NCBI GenBank assembly: GCA_944989445.1 | Contig: CALYLW010000324.1 | Coordinates: forward strand, 608,343-672,342 | Direction: 5' to 3' | DNA: 64,000 nt | Origin: Ampullaceana balthica | Taxonomy: Eukaryota > Mollusca > Gastropoda > Lymnaeidae | In this document: positions 22,595 through 35,411 of the stretch, in pieces | How the letters are laid out: each line of letters begins with the position of its first letter | How positions within the stretch are numbered: position 1 is the stretch's first letter | The notes under the pieces: model-generated | The model's input: only the letters and a program-made list of their open reading frames with translations | Told to the model about the DNA's origin: nothing | Database searches by the model: none | Translations under genes and position numbers: made by a program

Positions 22595-23629
22595 AAAAAA
22601 AGGAAAAAAACCCAACAAAACATTGCTTTAGTTAGGACTCGGTGTTGCAGTGAGACTGGTAAAGACTTCAAAGTTCCTTCTTTAAAGTCCTATCAGTAAG
22701 AGGGATGCTAAAATTCCGGATGTGAGGCTTTAACCTCACCGCCCTACCCACCCCCACCCCCCTCAAGGGAATAAACTCACGGGCTGTATGCGGGTACATT
22801 GGGTTGCAAGTTTGAGTTACCGTTCTTATCTCGTTGCCCTCGCTATCTGCTATCAACCCTCGTGGGATCCCAGCTAAGGCTCGCGAGCTGTACAACCAAC
22901 TCCACGCTATCCTTTCAAAGCTGGTGCGTTTTTCTCTCTAATAAAAATAATAATAAGGTATCGTGTACTCCGTGTTTATCCAACATACCCAAGGGTAAAA
23001 TTCTATCATACATTGACATTTAAATACAGTCCATTTCTCCCCCTTTGTAATCAAAAGTTGGGATATTGAAGTAAAATATTTGAGATTTTTAAAATGCACC
23101 TTAAAAATATTTTTTTTTGAAATAAGAATGATAAACCTTAACTATGAGAGAGAAAGGAGAGAAATTAACGCAGCTTTTACTAAGTCTAAACTACAAAAGT
23201 TAGATATTTCATTAAACGTTGTGTGCATGTACGATACTCAGTATGAAATTGTTTCGTATACTTTGTTAGGTTTTAAGATTTCAGTCGAAAATTGTTTAAG
23301 TCTTCCGACTTGAGGCGAAAAGAGCGGTTTGTGGGCGCAATAATAATTTTTCAAAAAATATAATAATGATTTTCTATAAAAAAATGTATTTTTTTAAATG
23401 GAAGACAAGTTTGTCTTCGTAGATATGAGATTCGTCAAGTTGTAGTTATTTACTATTATTAAGTATTTAATATTATACGATCCTCAAATTTAGTTTTTAA
23501 AATTAATAAACGGAAAAAACTATGTTGAATGTTTTAATTTTTTTTAAAAACCATTAGGCAATAGGGTAGCAAACATAACCTATTTATTTAAAAAACAACC
23601 ACATTTTCAAAAAAAGAATTCTTGTCTAA
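22595..23629. other. Intronic sequence, no recognised gene
   Basis: Frames such as 23080-23313 are short and without known motifs. A C-run lies near 22740. Confidence 0.45.
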
Positions 23630-25486
23630 GGGGCCGTCCATAAATGACGTCACGCACCTAGGGGGGGGAGGGGGGTCACACTTTTGTGACGTTGCGTGAC
23701 GAGGGGGAGGGAGGGGGGTTGAAGAAATGTGACGTCACATCAAAAGGGTAACTTTAAATAAAACTTCCACTGAAATATTTGGTCGCTTACAATTTATTTA
23801 ATGACTTTTTTTTCTTTTTTTAAAAAAAATCAGTGCTTCTCAATGTGCTGGTCGGTAGGCCATCAGACGCTGGTTGGCGTATGCTATCAAGACACGAAAA
23901 TTAAATCTAATTATAATCCTTAAGTTTGAGAATCCACAAGATAACATATGAAATTGTTACACTGCGTCGTTTGATGTTGACATCAAAGCGTTTGTGATCT
24001 AACCGCAGCTCGGTTTGGTTCTCTCATGCCCGTTACCACAAAATATACAAGTTTATGTATGCGTTACAGACTCTAGGTCCTGCTCACGTGACTCGGGGAT
24101 TTGGGGGAGCGTCTTTAGCACCCCACCCCCACCCCGAAAATGCTACTGGTGAGTTTTACAAGCATGACAAGTGTCTAAAAATGATTTGAATAGAATTATG
24201 TGTAGATATTTTAAGTCAAAACGACACGGAATATCCTTTTTCTTTAAAAGGGGAGCGGGGGGAGGGAATCTATTTGATAGAATTAAAAACGTTTTAAGTT
24301 TGATATAATTGTTCGATGGTTTTTGATAAAACGCCCCTGGCCATTCTAGTCTTCTAGATCAGTGCTTCTCAAAGTGGTGGTCCGCGGACCGATGCCAGTC
24401 CGTGGGCCATCCGCTGCCGGTCCGCAGATGTTCTCAAAAAAGGACAGAAAAAATTTTCAGTGCAGGGAAAATAGTGCACCGGTCCCTGGTACAATGGAAA
24501 AAATTCCTGCTGGTCCGCAATACTAAAAAGTATGAGAAGCACTGTTCTAGATATAATGGTAAATGAGCCCATTTAAAATTAGTCAAGTATTCATTAACTT
24601 TATTGAATGCATCAAATTCTTGACATTGCAATTCGAGAGGAGAACAAAACAACTTTTCTTCTTAGCTCAGTTTTTAAGGCATTAATTTTAAATATCACAG
24701 AAATGATAGGTGATAAAGACAAGTCATGTGGATTAAGATTATTGTCACTCGTGTCAATATAAATGAAAGTAGGGTAGATTTAGGTGTCTTCATATAGTGC
24801 GTAGGTAAGAAATCTACATAGTTGTCAAATTTTTAAAAAATGCATTTTCTGGAAGGAACCTGTTTAATAATGGCATATGTTCCAAGCGTACACGTACACA
24901 TGACGTAGTTTAATATATCTAGCGGATTGTAGTGGATGTTATATGTCCCAAATGAGTCTGCATTACCCCCAAGAATTCTCTTTTTGACCCCAGTGTCCCC
25001 AGTTCAGGTTATTTACCTCTGTTCGCCGACCTCTGTCTTACAGGATGCCCGTCAGTCAATTGAGGGATTTTTAAAAAATACATTTTAAAAATGTTATTTT
25101 TAAATAATTTTTTTCTAAACAAAGACGTTAACCGTGTTGATCAATAGTCAATGTTTAATTTGTATTCATTAAAATAAAATATAAGCTAAAGATGTTAACA
25201 CAGTTCGTTTTCTGAAGGCCGGTTAAATGTTTTTTAAAAATGCTTCACGCGGGTTACGATATTACAATGTAGATCTTCACTAAATAAAAAATAAATACTT
25301 AAATGACAATAGAAGTGATTTTAAACATACTTAGTTTCAAATATAAAAAAAAGTGTTTTTTTTTGTCAAAGATTTGTGACGTATTTTTAGAGGGGGGGGT
25401 CTAAGTTTTGTGACGTCGCGTGACGAGGGGGGGGGAGGGGGGCAAAAATCAGCAAAAATCGCGTGACGTCATTTATGGACGGCCCC
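23630..25486. mobile_element. 1.86-kb PIF/Harbinger-like element, non-coding
   Basis: The left end GGGGCCGTCCATAAATGACG and the right end (complement) are a matched inverted repeat, each followed inward by GTCACGC, long G-runs and TTTTGTGACGT. TAA flanks both sides (23627-23629 and 25487-25489), supporting one element and not two halves. No transposase frame is seen. A hAT MITE at 24360-24544 is nested inside. Confidence 0.72.
24360..24544. mobile_element. hAT MITE, CAGTGCTTCTCAAAG family (185 bp)
   Basis: The left CAGTGCTTCTCAAAGTGGTG pairs with the complement of the right end CAGTGCTTCTCATAC. The perfect duplication TTCTAGAT is at 24352-24359 and 24545-24552. Inside are GGTCCGCGGACC and CCGGTCCGCAG motifs shared with the copies at 10167 and 26710. 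Confidence 0.92.
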
Positions 25487-25639
25487 TAACACATAGCTAG
25501 ACACATTTAGTAGTAGAAACGTTCGTAAAACTGGTATGTATAGAAAGTCTCTGGAATAGTTTAATAAAGTGAATAATAATAATAATAATATAATTGAACA
25601 TTTAAATCCTGCATACATTAATTCCAATAATTTATTCGA

Positions 25640-26260
25640 TGCTCATCTCCAACACCAACATTTTCTCCCACACTTTCTCCCACACCCACACTTTCTCCCA
25701 CACCCACACTTTCTCACACACCCACACTTTCTCACACACCCACACTTTCTCACACACCCACACTTTCTCACACACCCACACTTTCTCACACACCCACACT
25801 TTCTACCGCACACACAATTACTACCACACCCACACTTTCTCACACACACACACTTTCTCCCACACCCACACTTTCTCACACACCCACACTTTCTCACACA
25901 ACCACACTTTCTCACACACCCACACTTTCTCCCGCACCCACACTTTCTCACACACCCACACTTTCTCACACACCCACACTTTCTCACACACCCACACTTT
26001 CTACCACACACACAATTACTACCACACCCACACTTTCTACCACACCCACACTTTCTACCACACCCACACTTTCTACCATACCCACACTTTCTACCACACC
26101 CACACTTTCTACCACACCAACACTTTCTACCAGACCTACACTTTCTACCACACCTACACTTTCTCCCAGACCCACACTTTCTCCCAGACCCACACTTTCT
26201 CCCAGACCCACACTTTCTCCCAGACCCACACTTTCTACCACACCCACACTTTCTGAGACG
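25640..26260. repeat. 18-bp minisatellite (CACACCCACACTTTCTC)
   Basis: About 34 units of CACACTTTCTCMCACACC type. Because the period is 18 bp, the + frame reads HFLTHP hexapeptides and the reverse strand is also open (CGCVRK). Composition is extremely biased and there is no domain. Confidence 0.94.
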
Positions 26261-26701
26261 TGTAAGTTGTGTCTATTGAAGATTCCTTTAATTTCTTTTT
26301 AAAAATAAATAAACCTCTTTAATAGATCATTGCTCTCTTGGCAGTAACTCCACCCATTAAGGGCATCTATTTGTACTAACATCTTTGATCAATAGTTCTT
26401 ACACTAGATACATTCTTTACTATATGAATGTTCTAAAGTCCTATAGCTATAGCACTTTTCATATATAAACGTATATATTCAGCTATTGATCTTTAAGGCC
26501 TCATAGATGATCAATACAGCACGTGTGCGGTGGGTGGGGGTGGGGATAATAATATGTTGTGAGAAGAAATTACATGTTTCTCTTTAACAAAACTCTCATA
26601 ATTCTGAACGGTTTCTGAAACGATTTTTAAAAAATAACTTTAAAAACATATTTTAACGTTAACGCATTCCACTACTTTTCCCCAAAGACTTCTCATCTGT
26701 T
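26261..26701. other. AT-rich intronic spacer
   Basis: Apart from a short GGTGGGGGTGGGG run near 26528, nothing is recognised. Confidence 0.45.
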
Positions 26702-26709
26702 TCTTAGAT

Positions 26710-26899
26710 CAGTGCTTCGCAAAGTGGTGGTCCGCGGACCTGTGCCGGTCCGTGGGCTATCCGATGCCGGTCCGCAGAAGTTACCAAGAAAGGACATTTC
26801 GATATCACGTCAGTGCAAGGAAAATAGTTCACCGATCGACCTGGTGCAAAGGAAAAAATTCCTGCCGGTCCGCCACACTAAAAAGTTTGAGAAGCACTG
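26710..26899. mobile_element. hAT MITE, CAGTGCTTCTCAAAG family (190 bp)
   Basis: The left CAGTGCTTCGCAAAGTGGTG and the complement of the right CAGTGCTTCTCAAAC are inverted ends. The perfect 8-bp duplication TCTTAGAT is at 26702-26709 and 26900-26907. It is closest to the element at 24360. Confidence 0.92.
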
Positions 26900-26907
26900 T
26901 CTTAGAT

Positions 26908-27545
26908 TGTCTCCAAGTCTAGATGAACCACAAATCAATATTCGCACGTGCTATACATAAAGAAAATGGACTGTACAAAATTAACTTAGATCATTGAAGA
27001 GTGGGCGGCCATTTTAAAGACAGTATACATACTTTATTCGTAAAGATATGCAACACAAACCGTCATAAGTCAATTAAATACACATTACTTAGGCCAAGAA
27101 AGTTCAACAAATATTTCACAACGTTATTTTTAAAAAAAATATATGATTGATTAGTGTAATTCATTTGGAATCGTGTGTCTTAGTAAAGTGAATTACTTCC
27201 CCTGTGCACAGACCTCCAGTTTCTTATTTCTTTACGGAATTCGTCTGAAATGAAGTCTTGTTTTCAAGCTTCCAAATATTCGTTCATTGCTTAGGCCTTA
27301 GTCTTAGTCGAACATCATTGTATCCTTTGGATGAACACAGTTAATTGGCCGCCTTCCTTATTCCAGTGTACAAACGTGGGTTGTTAAACTTTTCAACAAA
27401 AAATGTATACATGTATTAGTTACATGAGGAAACAATCGCTTAGGCACGCAACAGAGTCCAATTGATTATAAGCCTTCAAAAACTATATTTCTAAAGATTT
27501 CCAGCCCATTTCGGACGATTTACTGTGCTTAAAGGTTGAACACAA
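26908..27545. other. Intronic sequence, nothing recognised
   Basis: AT-rich, no repeats or frames of note. Confidence 0.45.
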
Positions 27546-28075
27546 GAAGAACTGATCCATGACATCTGAAGCACTGATCCCTGACATCTGACCCTTGACA
27601 TCTGAAGCATTGATCCCTGACATCTGAAGCACTGATCCCTGACATCTGACCTTTGACATCTGAAGCTCTGAACCCTGACATCTGAAGCACCAATCCCTGA
27701 CATCTTAAGCACTGATCCCTGACATCTGAAGCACTGATCCCTGACATCTGACCTCTGACATCTGAAGCTCTGAGCCCTGACATCTGAAGCACCAATCCCT
27801 GACATCTTAAGCACTGATCCATGACATGTGATCCCTGACATCTAAAGCACTGATCGATTTCATCTGAAGCACTGATCCATGAAATCTGATCCCTGACATC
27901 TGAAGTACTGATCCATGACATCTGAAGCACTGATGGATGATATCTGATGCACTGATCCCTGACATCTGAAGCACTGATCCATGACACCTGAAGCAGTTAT
28001 CAATGACATCTGATCACTGACACCTAAAGCACCGATCCATGACATCTGTAGCACTGAACCCTGGCATCTGAAGAC
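27546..28075. repeat. 22-bp minisatellite (CTGACATCTGAAGCACTGATC)
   Basis: About 24 units, alternating full 22-bp units with shorter forms such as GACATCTGACCTTTGACATC, in a partly higher-order pattern (one block near 27570-27720 is repeated near 27715-27815). Long minus-strand frames are repeat by-products. Confidence 0.92.
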
Positions 28076-28745
28076 CCGATCCTGACAAACTATCTTAAAG
28101 ACATAGTAAAATTCTCCACGGTTCGCGCTTTGCCGTCCATGAAAACACCGTAGTGAGGGACGCTGCCTTGTGGTTCCCGCCACGAGAGAAGTTTGCCCCC
28201 TTCCCTCCAACCATGTGCTCACGGATGACTAGCGGGGTGTACACGTGTGTGTGGAGCTGTCTCTAGCGTTAGTTCCCGTAGGTAGCGCCTGGATAGACTC
28301 ACCGTCCCGCCCCTTGAGGGAATGTGAGTTTTGTTGTTGTTGGTTTCTTACCTTGGCCCTCAACAAAGATCGTTTTGGATTTTTCCTTTACGAGAGATTT
28401 ACGCCATTGCAAACATGTGAGTCGTCTGCTTATCTAAATCATTAACTATTTGTTTACTTGCTTCTTGATTAGATGAAAAACTAATCTTATGTACATGATT
28501 TTCCAATTTTGTTTTCACAGTTTTTAAGGTCCTTGCAATTTTTGTTTTATTTTAAGACTAAATCAAATCGTTACTTTAAATGGAGAGCTGAAGGTTCAGG
28601 TATTTATTGGACGAAGTGTTGTACAGCTGGAGAATAGATTAGTGATAAACGCGACATCTCAGAAAAAAATAGTTATTCGCTAAAAATATTAACAGCCCAA
28701 ATATTACGACTACAATCTTTGGGTGAGTCCTGAAATATTATCCAG
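28076..28745. other. Intronic sequence, nothing recognised
   Basis: It includes a moderately GC-rich stretch (28110-28400) without identifiable coding content. Confidence 0.4.
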
Positions 28746-29605
28746 ACTGTCAGGTGGCTGATATTTTTACTTGGTAAAGGACTGATATGTCTACTTGGTA
28801 AAGGACTGATATGCATGTTTACTTGGTAATGGACTGATATGTTTACTTGGTAAAGGACTGATATTTTTACTTGGTAAATGACTGATATGTCTACTTGGTA
28901 AAGGACTGATATGCATGTTTACTTGGTAATGGACTGATATGTTTACTTGGTAAAGGACTGATATTTTTACTTGGTAAATGACTGATATGTCTACTTGGTA
29001 AAGAACTGCTATGTTTACTTGGTAATGGACTGATATGCTTACTTGGTAATGGACTGATATGTTTACTTGGTAAAGGACTGATATGTTTACTTGGTAATGG
29101 ACTGATATGTTTACTTGGTAAAGGACTGATATGCTTACTTGGTAATGGACTGATATGTTTACTTGGTAAAGGACTGATATGCTTACTTGGTAATGGACTG
29201 ATATTTTTACTTGGTAAATGACTGATATGTCTACTTGGTAAAGAACTGATATGTTTACTTGGTAATGGACTGATATGTTTACTTGGTAAAGGACTGATAT
29301 GCTTACTTGGTAATGGACTGATATGTTTACTTGGTAAAGGACTGATATGTTTACTTGGTAATGGACTGATATTTTTACTTGGTAATGGACTGATATGTTT
29401 ACTTGGTAATGGACTGATATGTTTACTTGGTAATGGACTGATATGTTTACTTGGTAATGGACTGATATGTTTACTTGGTAATGGACTGATTTGTTTACTT
29501 GGTAATGGACTGATATGTTTACTTGGTAATGGACTGATATGTTTACTTGGTAATGGACTGATATGTTTACTTGGTAATGCACCGATATGTTTACTTTTTA
29601 ATGGA
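28746..29605. repeat. 24-bp minisatellite (GTTTACTTGGTAATGGACTG)
   Basis: About 35 units of 24 bp with variants GTAAAGG and GTAAATG and occasional ATGCAT additions. A block at 28775-28880 recurs at 28885-28990. The minus frame (SVHYQVNI octapeptides, to 29582) is open only because 24 is divisible by three. Confidence 0.94.
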
Positions 29606-29995
29606 CCAATTAGTTTATAGGGTTACAGACCAAAAGAATATTTAACTTCATCGAGACACTTGTTAAGTCGTTAATCGGAGTATGAGACAATTCAATTAGT
29701 GATGTGTGGGGGAGGGGGGACAGAATAGCAGATACTGTCATCTTGGAAAACAAAATCCTAGAGAAGTGGGGTCGGGTTTGTATTGGACATTTTGCAATTT
29801 AGAAAGCCCTATCACATGACGTGCACTTTTTTTGCCCATGAAGTTGCGCTACGACAGACAATGAATGAATAGACACGTATTTCCTCAACTCGTTGCCAAC
29901 TTTAAGCAGAACCTACCACAGTAGATTGGTTAAATTTTTAAAAAACTTATTTCGTCTGCAACTATTGCTTTGTTTCGTTCGATTCGCATCTTCGC
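29606..29995. other. Intronic spacer
   Basis: It contains a GGGGGAGGGGGGA run near 29708. Nothing else is recognised. Confidence 0.45.
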
Positions 29996-30165
29996 TGTAA
30001 CTGGGATAAAATCTTCCTCTAAATGAGCCACTGATGTAAACTGTGATAAAATCTTCCTCTAAATGAGCCACTGATGTAAACTGTGATAAAATCTTCCTCT
30101 AAATGAGCCACTGATGTAAACTGTGATAAAATCTTCCTCTAAATGAGCCACTGATGTAAACTGTG
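29996..30165. repeat. 40-bp tandem repeat, 4 copies
   Basis: Units contain GATAAAATCTTCCTCTAAAT and GAGCCACTGATGTAAACTG. Copies 2-4 are identical, copy 1 has GGGATAAA at its start. Confidence 0.93.
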
Positions 30166-30937
30166 TTTTCTAGAGTCGTCAAGCTTATTGGAGACGTCAG
30201 TTGGTATGACAAGTCCCGGTGCTCGAAGTCTTAGCTCTAATCTTAACAATCTGCCAGTTCGACGATTAAAAATAATTTTAAAAACACCCCAAAAAAAACG
30301 TTGTTCGGCACCTGAAATGTGATGATCTCCCTTGCGTTGAAGCCTGTCGTTGTTTCCCCTCAGCTTCCTTTTCCTAGGCTGTTATATCAAATCAGCCTCC
30401 CGCTATTTAGCTACTCTCCATAGAGCAGATGGTTTCTCTATACTCCTCACAAGGCCTGAAGGGCTGACGCGTGAAGACGGCTATTGCTGAAAATTTAACA
30501 CGCTAAACGTTTTGGTGACACTGACCAGTCACCGAATCTGCAAAATGCAGACCTGTGTGAAGTAAGCTGTTTGACTTTCCTGTCATGACCAGAGTATGTT
30601 GTCCACGCGATATTACTTGGCACTTTTTAATAGACATTTAGGTGCTAGCCCTTGGTTATTGTCTTTAAAAAAATAAATTTCCAACCCATTTATTCAATTT
30701 ACGCAGTAGCTGCCGTTTGTGCTAGATGAGTGCTCTCGTTTTATCCATCACAGATGCTCCTTCTTATGAGTAGTTTATTGCATCCACGCATGTCCATGGT
30801 TTGTGTCTAGTCTTGAATATTTATTAGTTTTAAATGTTGATAGTTTAGGCGTTTTCTTACAGTGTGTTCAGATAACCCATTCGACGCCAGCATTCCTGAG
30901 GAAAGAACTAAAATGTGTAGGTGTTTGATCTTGTATA
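30166..30937. other. Intronic sequence, nothing recognised
   Basis: No frame, array or terminal repeat stands out. Confidence 0.45.
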
Positions 30938-31050
30938 CGGAAACGTGTTTAGAAAAGAAACGTGTTTAGAAAAGAAACGTGTTTAGAAAAGAAACGTGTT
31001 TAGAAAAGAAACGTGTTTAGAAAAGAAACGTATTTAGAAAAGAAACGTGT
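30938..31050. repeat. 17-bp tandem repeat, 6-7 copies
   Basis: Unit AAACGTGTTTAGAAAAG, nearly identical throughout; one copy has GTATTT. Confidence 0.93.
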
Positions 31051-31925
31051 TTTTATCCCTATGTCTATCTGAGGGTTGTATGAGATTCTTTTTGTGTTGT
31101 CTTTCCAAGTTAGACTTATTTACCTTATGTATAATTACTTCTTTGAACTTTGTTCTTATATCCTACGAGCAACCAAGTCCGTCCAAAGACGTTCCGCCAC
31201 CGTTTGGTGGCATGTTGTTGTAACTCCCCCCAACAGCCGTCTCGACCGGCATACATGTGCATCACGTCAAAATACTGTTCATTATAGTTAAAATAAATAA
31301 CTCGTTAAAACAGAGCTTTTGACTATAAATCCCAACGCGCATAACTCAAAATAAAGTCTTGGAAGAAATACTGCACCAAAATAACTCGTTTTGAACGTCC
31401 GAGTAAACTTGTTCAAAATGATTGGCTGTAGGAGTCATATTTGTTTGAGGGACCAATCGCTATAGATGACCGGACAGAACCTTGCCTTTTACTAAATAAA
31501 AAAGGATAGTGTTTCTAGGTTTAATAATTTAACTAATGCATTGAGATTGAGTTATAGTTGTAGTGAACAAGTCAACTTTGGGCTTGTATCAATGTTTGTA
31601 TCGGTGACGTTGTTAGTAGCACGACGATTTGTATTCAGTGGGCTAATGATCAGTCCGAGCTCATGACCTAGCTGGGAGAAACGATTATCTGACCTTTGCC
31701 TTGTTTCAATGCGGGATATTGAGACGGCATCACCAGCAAACAGTTGTTCATCAATTACCTCCCTTCATTTGTACTCTTTGCACAAAGACGGTCGATATTG
31801 AATGGCCCCTACATTAGATCTGGTATTGGTGCTACACCCAGTCGACACGGTCACTGAAGGCGGCCTGAAGAAACCGTGAGCAGAAGCAATCAGTGCTGAG
31901 TGCCGAACGTTCATGTATGATGGAC
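31051..31925. other. Intronic sequence with a short AAATCCC-family fragment
   Basis: At about 31298-31345 AACTCGTTAAAACAGAGCTTTTGACTATAAATCCC matches in pieces the start of the copy-2 family. The rest is unassigned. Confidence 0.4.
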
Positions 31926-32160
31926 AACATACACACCAACACCCACACACACACACCTACACCAACACACAGACGCCCACACACACCAACACACACATAA
32001 GATCATGTACATTCAAACATTAACTGACACATACACCTAAACCACTAATGAACTTACTTCCACACAAACAGACTGACACACACAGTTTAACACACAATAC
32101 AACACAGACATTGACACATACAAACACGAATTTTTTATTCACACACACACACACACTGGC
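31926..32160. repeat. CA-rich simple sequence
   Basis: ACACAC with C/A-rich interruptions; no regular higher period. Confidence 0.85.
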
Positions 32161-33484
32161 ACTGGCACATATGGGTAAAGCCCTTTCTCCGTGTCACTCC
32201 AACAGTCTCGTATACCCCGGATTCATTCATTTGTTTGTGAAAGAGTTCTCTATCTTGTTTTTTCCCATGTATCCTTCCATCCATCTTCAAACATGTCCCC
32301 ACAATCCCAGAATTCCCTGATGGCGGTATGCCTGAAATAATCCATTCCTTGGCTCTGTCATGGAAGGATATCGAAAAAAAAAGAAGAACTAAACACTATC
32401 ATATTTGCTATGATAATTCTTGCTCAGTAAACATGTATTCGATCGTTCTTCTCTTTGCTTGCTTCGTCTGTTTGCGATTCTTTTTGAAATAAATTTAATT
32501 TTGAACCAAATAGATTCGCTCTATTTTTAAGTGAGTATAGGGATTTTTTTAAAAAACTGTCATTCAATTTTTCAATAGAAAGACATCGACCTACCAACCG
32601 CTATTTAAAAAAAGTCTGCACGTTCTTTAAAGAGTTTGCCTTAAATACAATGAAGTCTTTTCACAAGTATTTGGTGATCAATAGATGGGCTCTTTAAAGA
32701 ATAATTTCTCTATAACTAAGTGTTCTATCTCTTTTTAATGAATGTTTTTTCAAAGGCATCAGATCAATAGACGGATCCTAATGAATGAAACGAGTCTAGA
32801 GTCACAGGCCAATCTTATAAAAATTATATGTACTCAACCTGAAAGAAAACGGAAGTAGTTCTTGAGAAATTCGCTGGCTCTTAAAAGGCGATCGGTCTGC
32901 CTGTTGCCATATTGGCAAACTTCCGCTTGACAGAAGAATCAAACGCACACCCGTGATTCGCCGGAACTCTTTCATCTGTGGCTGCCACTGACATGTGTGA
33001 AGGTCTCAGATTTGAAGGTGGGGTGGCAGGGGGAAAAGAAGTTGAGGGTGGGGGGGGGTATCTGCGTCTTGCGGCACTTTGATCACTATCGGTGTGGGTG
33101 GCATTTTACGAACTAAACGCACACAAAATCGATTTAAAGGTGATAGACCTAATTTTAATTTCCGAGGAAATATGAAACATGGGAAATTATAGTTGGTCTC
33201 TGAAAATCATTGGTTTAATTTTTAAATACGCGCCTTCGGCCCTTATATTTATTCGTGCATGTCAAAACAGTTTCTATTTTCTTATTTAGTATTATTGTCG
33301 TAAATGTACTACTAACTGTAATAGGTCCATTGAAGATCAGGCAGTGGGTTAAATTAGAGATGTCGTTGTTTAACTCTTTGATGACGCAGTGTCATCGTGG
33401 TTGGCTGGTGTAAAAAGTTTTAGCTCTACGGAAGAGGGTCAGTATTAAAATGTAATATTCCATAACAAAATAACTAAACAAGAA
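32161..33484. other. Intronic sequence, nothing recognised
   Basis: AT-rich with G-runs at 33018-33060. No supported gene. Confidence 0.45.
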
Positions 33485-33880
33485 TAGCCTAAGACAAGGC
33501 GTAGATCTTACGGCCTAAGAGAAGGCGAAGATCTAACAGCTTAAGACAAGGCGTACATCTAACAGCTTGGGGGCCGTCCATAAAGTACGTCACGCTCCAG
33601 GGGGGGAGGGGTGTAATAAAGTGTGACAGTTTGTGACAGGGGGGAGGGGGGTGCCCGGCCATGTGTGACGTCACGCTGTTTTTTAAAATTAAATTTTGAT
33701 TATTTTGTTTTAAAAAAAGCAAAAATTTTGTTAGAAAGTGTGACTACTTTAGGGGGGGGGGTTCCGAGAAGTGTGACAGTGTGTGACGGGGGGGGGAGGG
33801 GTGGTTAAAAATTGTCAAAAATAGCGTGATGTACTTTATGGACGGCCCCTTAAGACAAGGTTTAGATCTAATAACATGGA
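33485..33880. repeat. Short tandem repeat interrupted by a Harbinger-like element
   Basis: Roughly 27-bp units of TTAAGACAAGGCGTAGATCT type occur three times before 33570, and a fourth resumes at 33850 immediately after the inserted element. The flanking units show the empty target site. Confidence 0.85.
33570..33849. mobile_element. PIF/Harbinger-like MITE inserted in a tandem repeat (280 bp)
   Basis: The ends are GGGGCCGTCCATAAAGTACG and its inverted partner ATGTACTTTATGGACGGCCC. The right flank is TTA (33850-33852). The left flank is TTG (33567-33569). Comparison with the neighbouring tandem unit AGCTTAAGAC indicates that the target was TTA and the left copy later changed. Confidence 0.85.
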
Positions 33881-34104
33881 AGCCGAGATACTGTTGACGG
33901 GCCGGGTCAATGTTAGATGTGTGTCTTGTGGTTTAGTGGTCGTATTGATTCTATGTACGAGTTAAGTGCGGGGCAGAAAGTCAAATTAAATGTCACCTAC
34001 TAGCAGTAAATGTTAAAACATTGTCCTTGCGCTGTAAATACACTAAGACGACTTTAGAACATGTCGTGTGCTTGAATCAATAGGTTCCGCTCATAACTGT
34101 AGTG

Positions 34105-34345
34105 ACGTGACTGTGGAAAGATGAGTGTGTACTGAAGTGACTGTGGAAAGATGAGTGTGTACTGAAGTGACTGTGGAAAGATAAGTGTGTACTAACGTGA
34201 CTGTGGAAAGATGAGTGTGTACTGAAGTGACTGTGGAAAGATGAGTGTGTACTGAAGTGACTGGAAAGATGAGTGTGTACTGAAGTGACTGTGGAAAGAT
34301 AAGTGTGTACTGAAGTGACATGTGGAAAGATGAGTGTGTACTTTT
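34105..34345. repeat. 30-bp minisatellite, 8 copies
   Basis: Unit contains GACTGTGGAAAGATGAGTGT and GTACTGAAGT. Two units vary (GATAAGTG) and one lacks two bases. The minus-strand frame is a by-product. Confidence 0.94.
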
Positions 34346-35411
34346 GTACCAGCAGTTCCCGTGTAGTTTTTCATGAGTTGGATGTTGGTACAAGCGTTGA
34401 TTACAGGAACAAATGTAATATTATTAATTATATTATCAGTAGCTGAGTTTGGTTTGTTGCGAGAAATTAACTTAAAGAAATCATCGATTTAAATGCGGGA
34501 ATTCTCAAGTACATTTTTTAATGTTAGTGGTCGACGAAGATTAATCCACATTTGCAGGAGTTGACAACCAGGACAACCTGTTTACTTAGATCTCATTTAA
34601 AAACAAACCCTCCTGTTAAAAAATGTAAAGGTTTTTGCCTATGTACAAAAAAAATTTTGGTTCTATTTTCTTGTTGAACTCACGCCGATAGATTGATGAT
34701 GGCTCCATCAAATCTGAGATCGTCTGGTGGCAAGACTCGCCTCCTGTCGGCACTCGTCTGCTGGCTCGCTCCTTTGCTTGTTTATTCGCCAACTCGTGAC
34801 GTTGAGGTTTGCTAGCAGCACGACCAGCTCGTTACAATCACAGCCAAAGGTTGCCATGGTGTCAAGGGCGGTAGTACAAAGATGAGACAACTCAAGAGTT
34901 CCAGAAGCAGCTTGCCTAGTTTAAATGTCGTCACTTGTAAACTCCTAACATTTGCACACTTAATGCACAGTTGGTGAACACTTGATGTACACTGTATACG
35001 CACTTGATGCACACTGGGTGCACACTTGATGCACACAATATTATGTTTAAAGCCAAAAAGTGCGAAAAGTGCGGTCACCCAGATTTAAACGTATTTAAAA
35101 TACGAAACGACATTTAAGTTATTGAATATGTTGGACCCATTTTCATTTTCACAAGGTAATCTCACTAATACTGGCTACAGTTTCTGTCTGCTATTAAACC
35201 CATCAGTTAAGCGAAACTTGGATTCAATCTTTGTATTTATGCTGATTAAAAACAAAAGACATTAAAAGCGAAATGGAGAAAAAAAAATTAATAACGTATT
35301 TTTTCCATTACGTAATGTAAAATCATTATCGCGTTAACTGCCTCGTCTCTCCTCTCGTTGTAGGCTCGAGTCTGATGTGTTTGTGTTAAAGTTCATTTGT
35401 TGTTCTCTTTC
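34346..35411. other. Intronic sequence with a short GCACACTTGATGCACAC repeat
   Basis: At 34955-35036 an approximately 12-18 bp unit with CACTTGATGCACAC recurs about five times. The frames at 34708-35078 lack known domains. Confidence 0.5.

Noticed and set aside
25569..26279. Histidine/proline-rich 236-codon protein
   Set aside because: An 18-bp repeat keeps frames open on both strands; composition is purely repeat-driven.
28791..29582. Octapeptide-repeat protein on the minus strand
   Set aside because: 24-bp minisatellite by-product without a domain or splice support.
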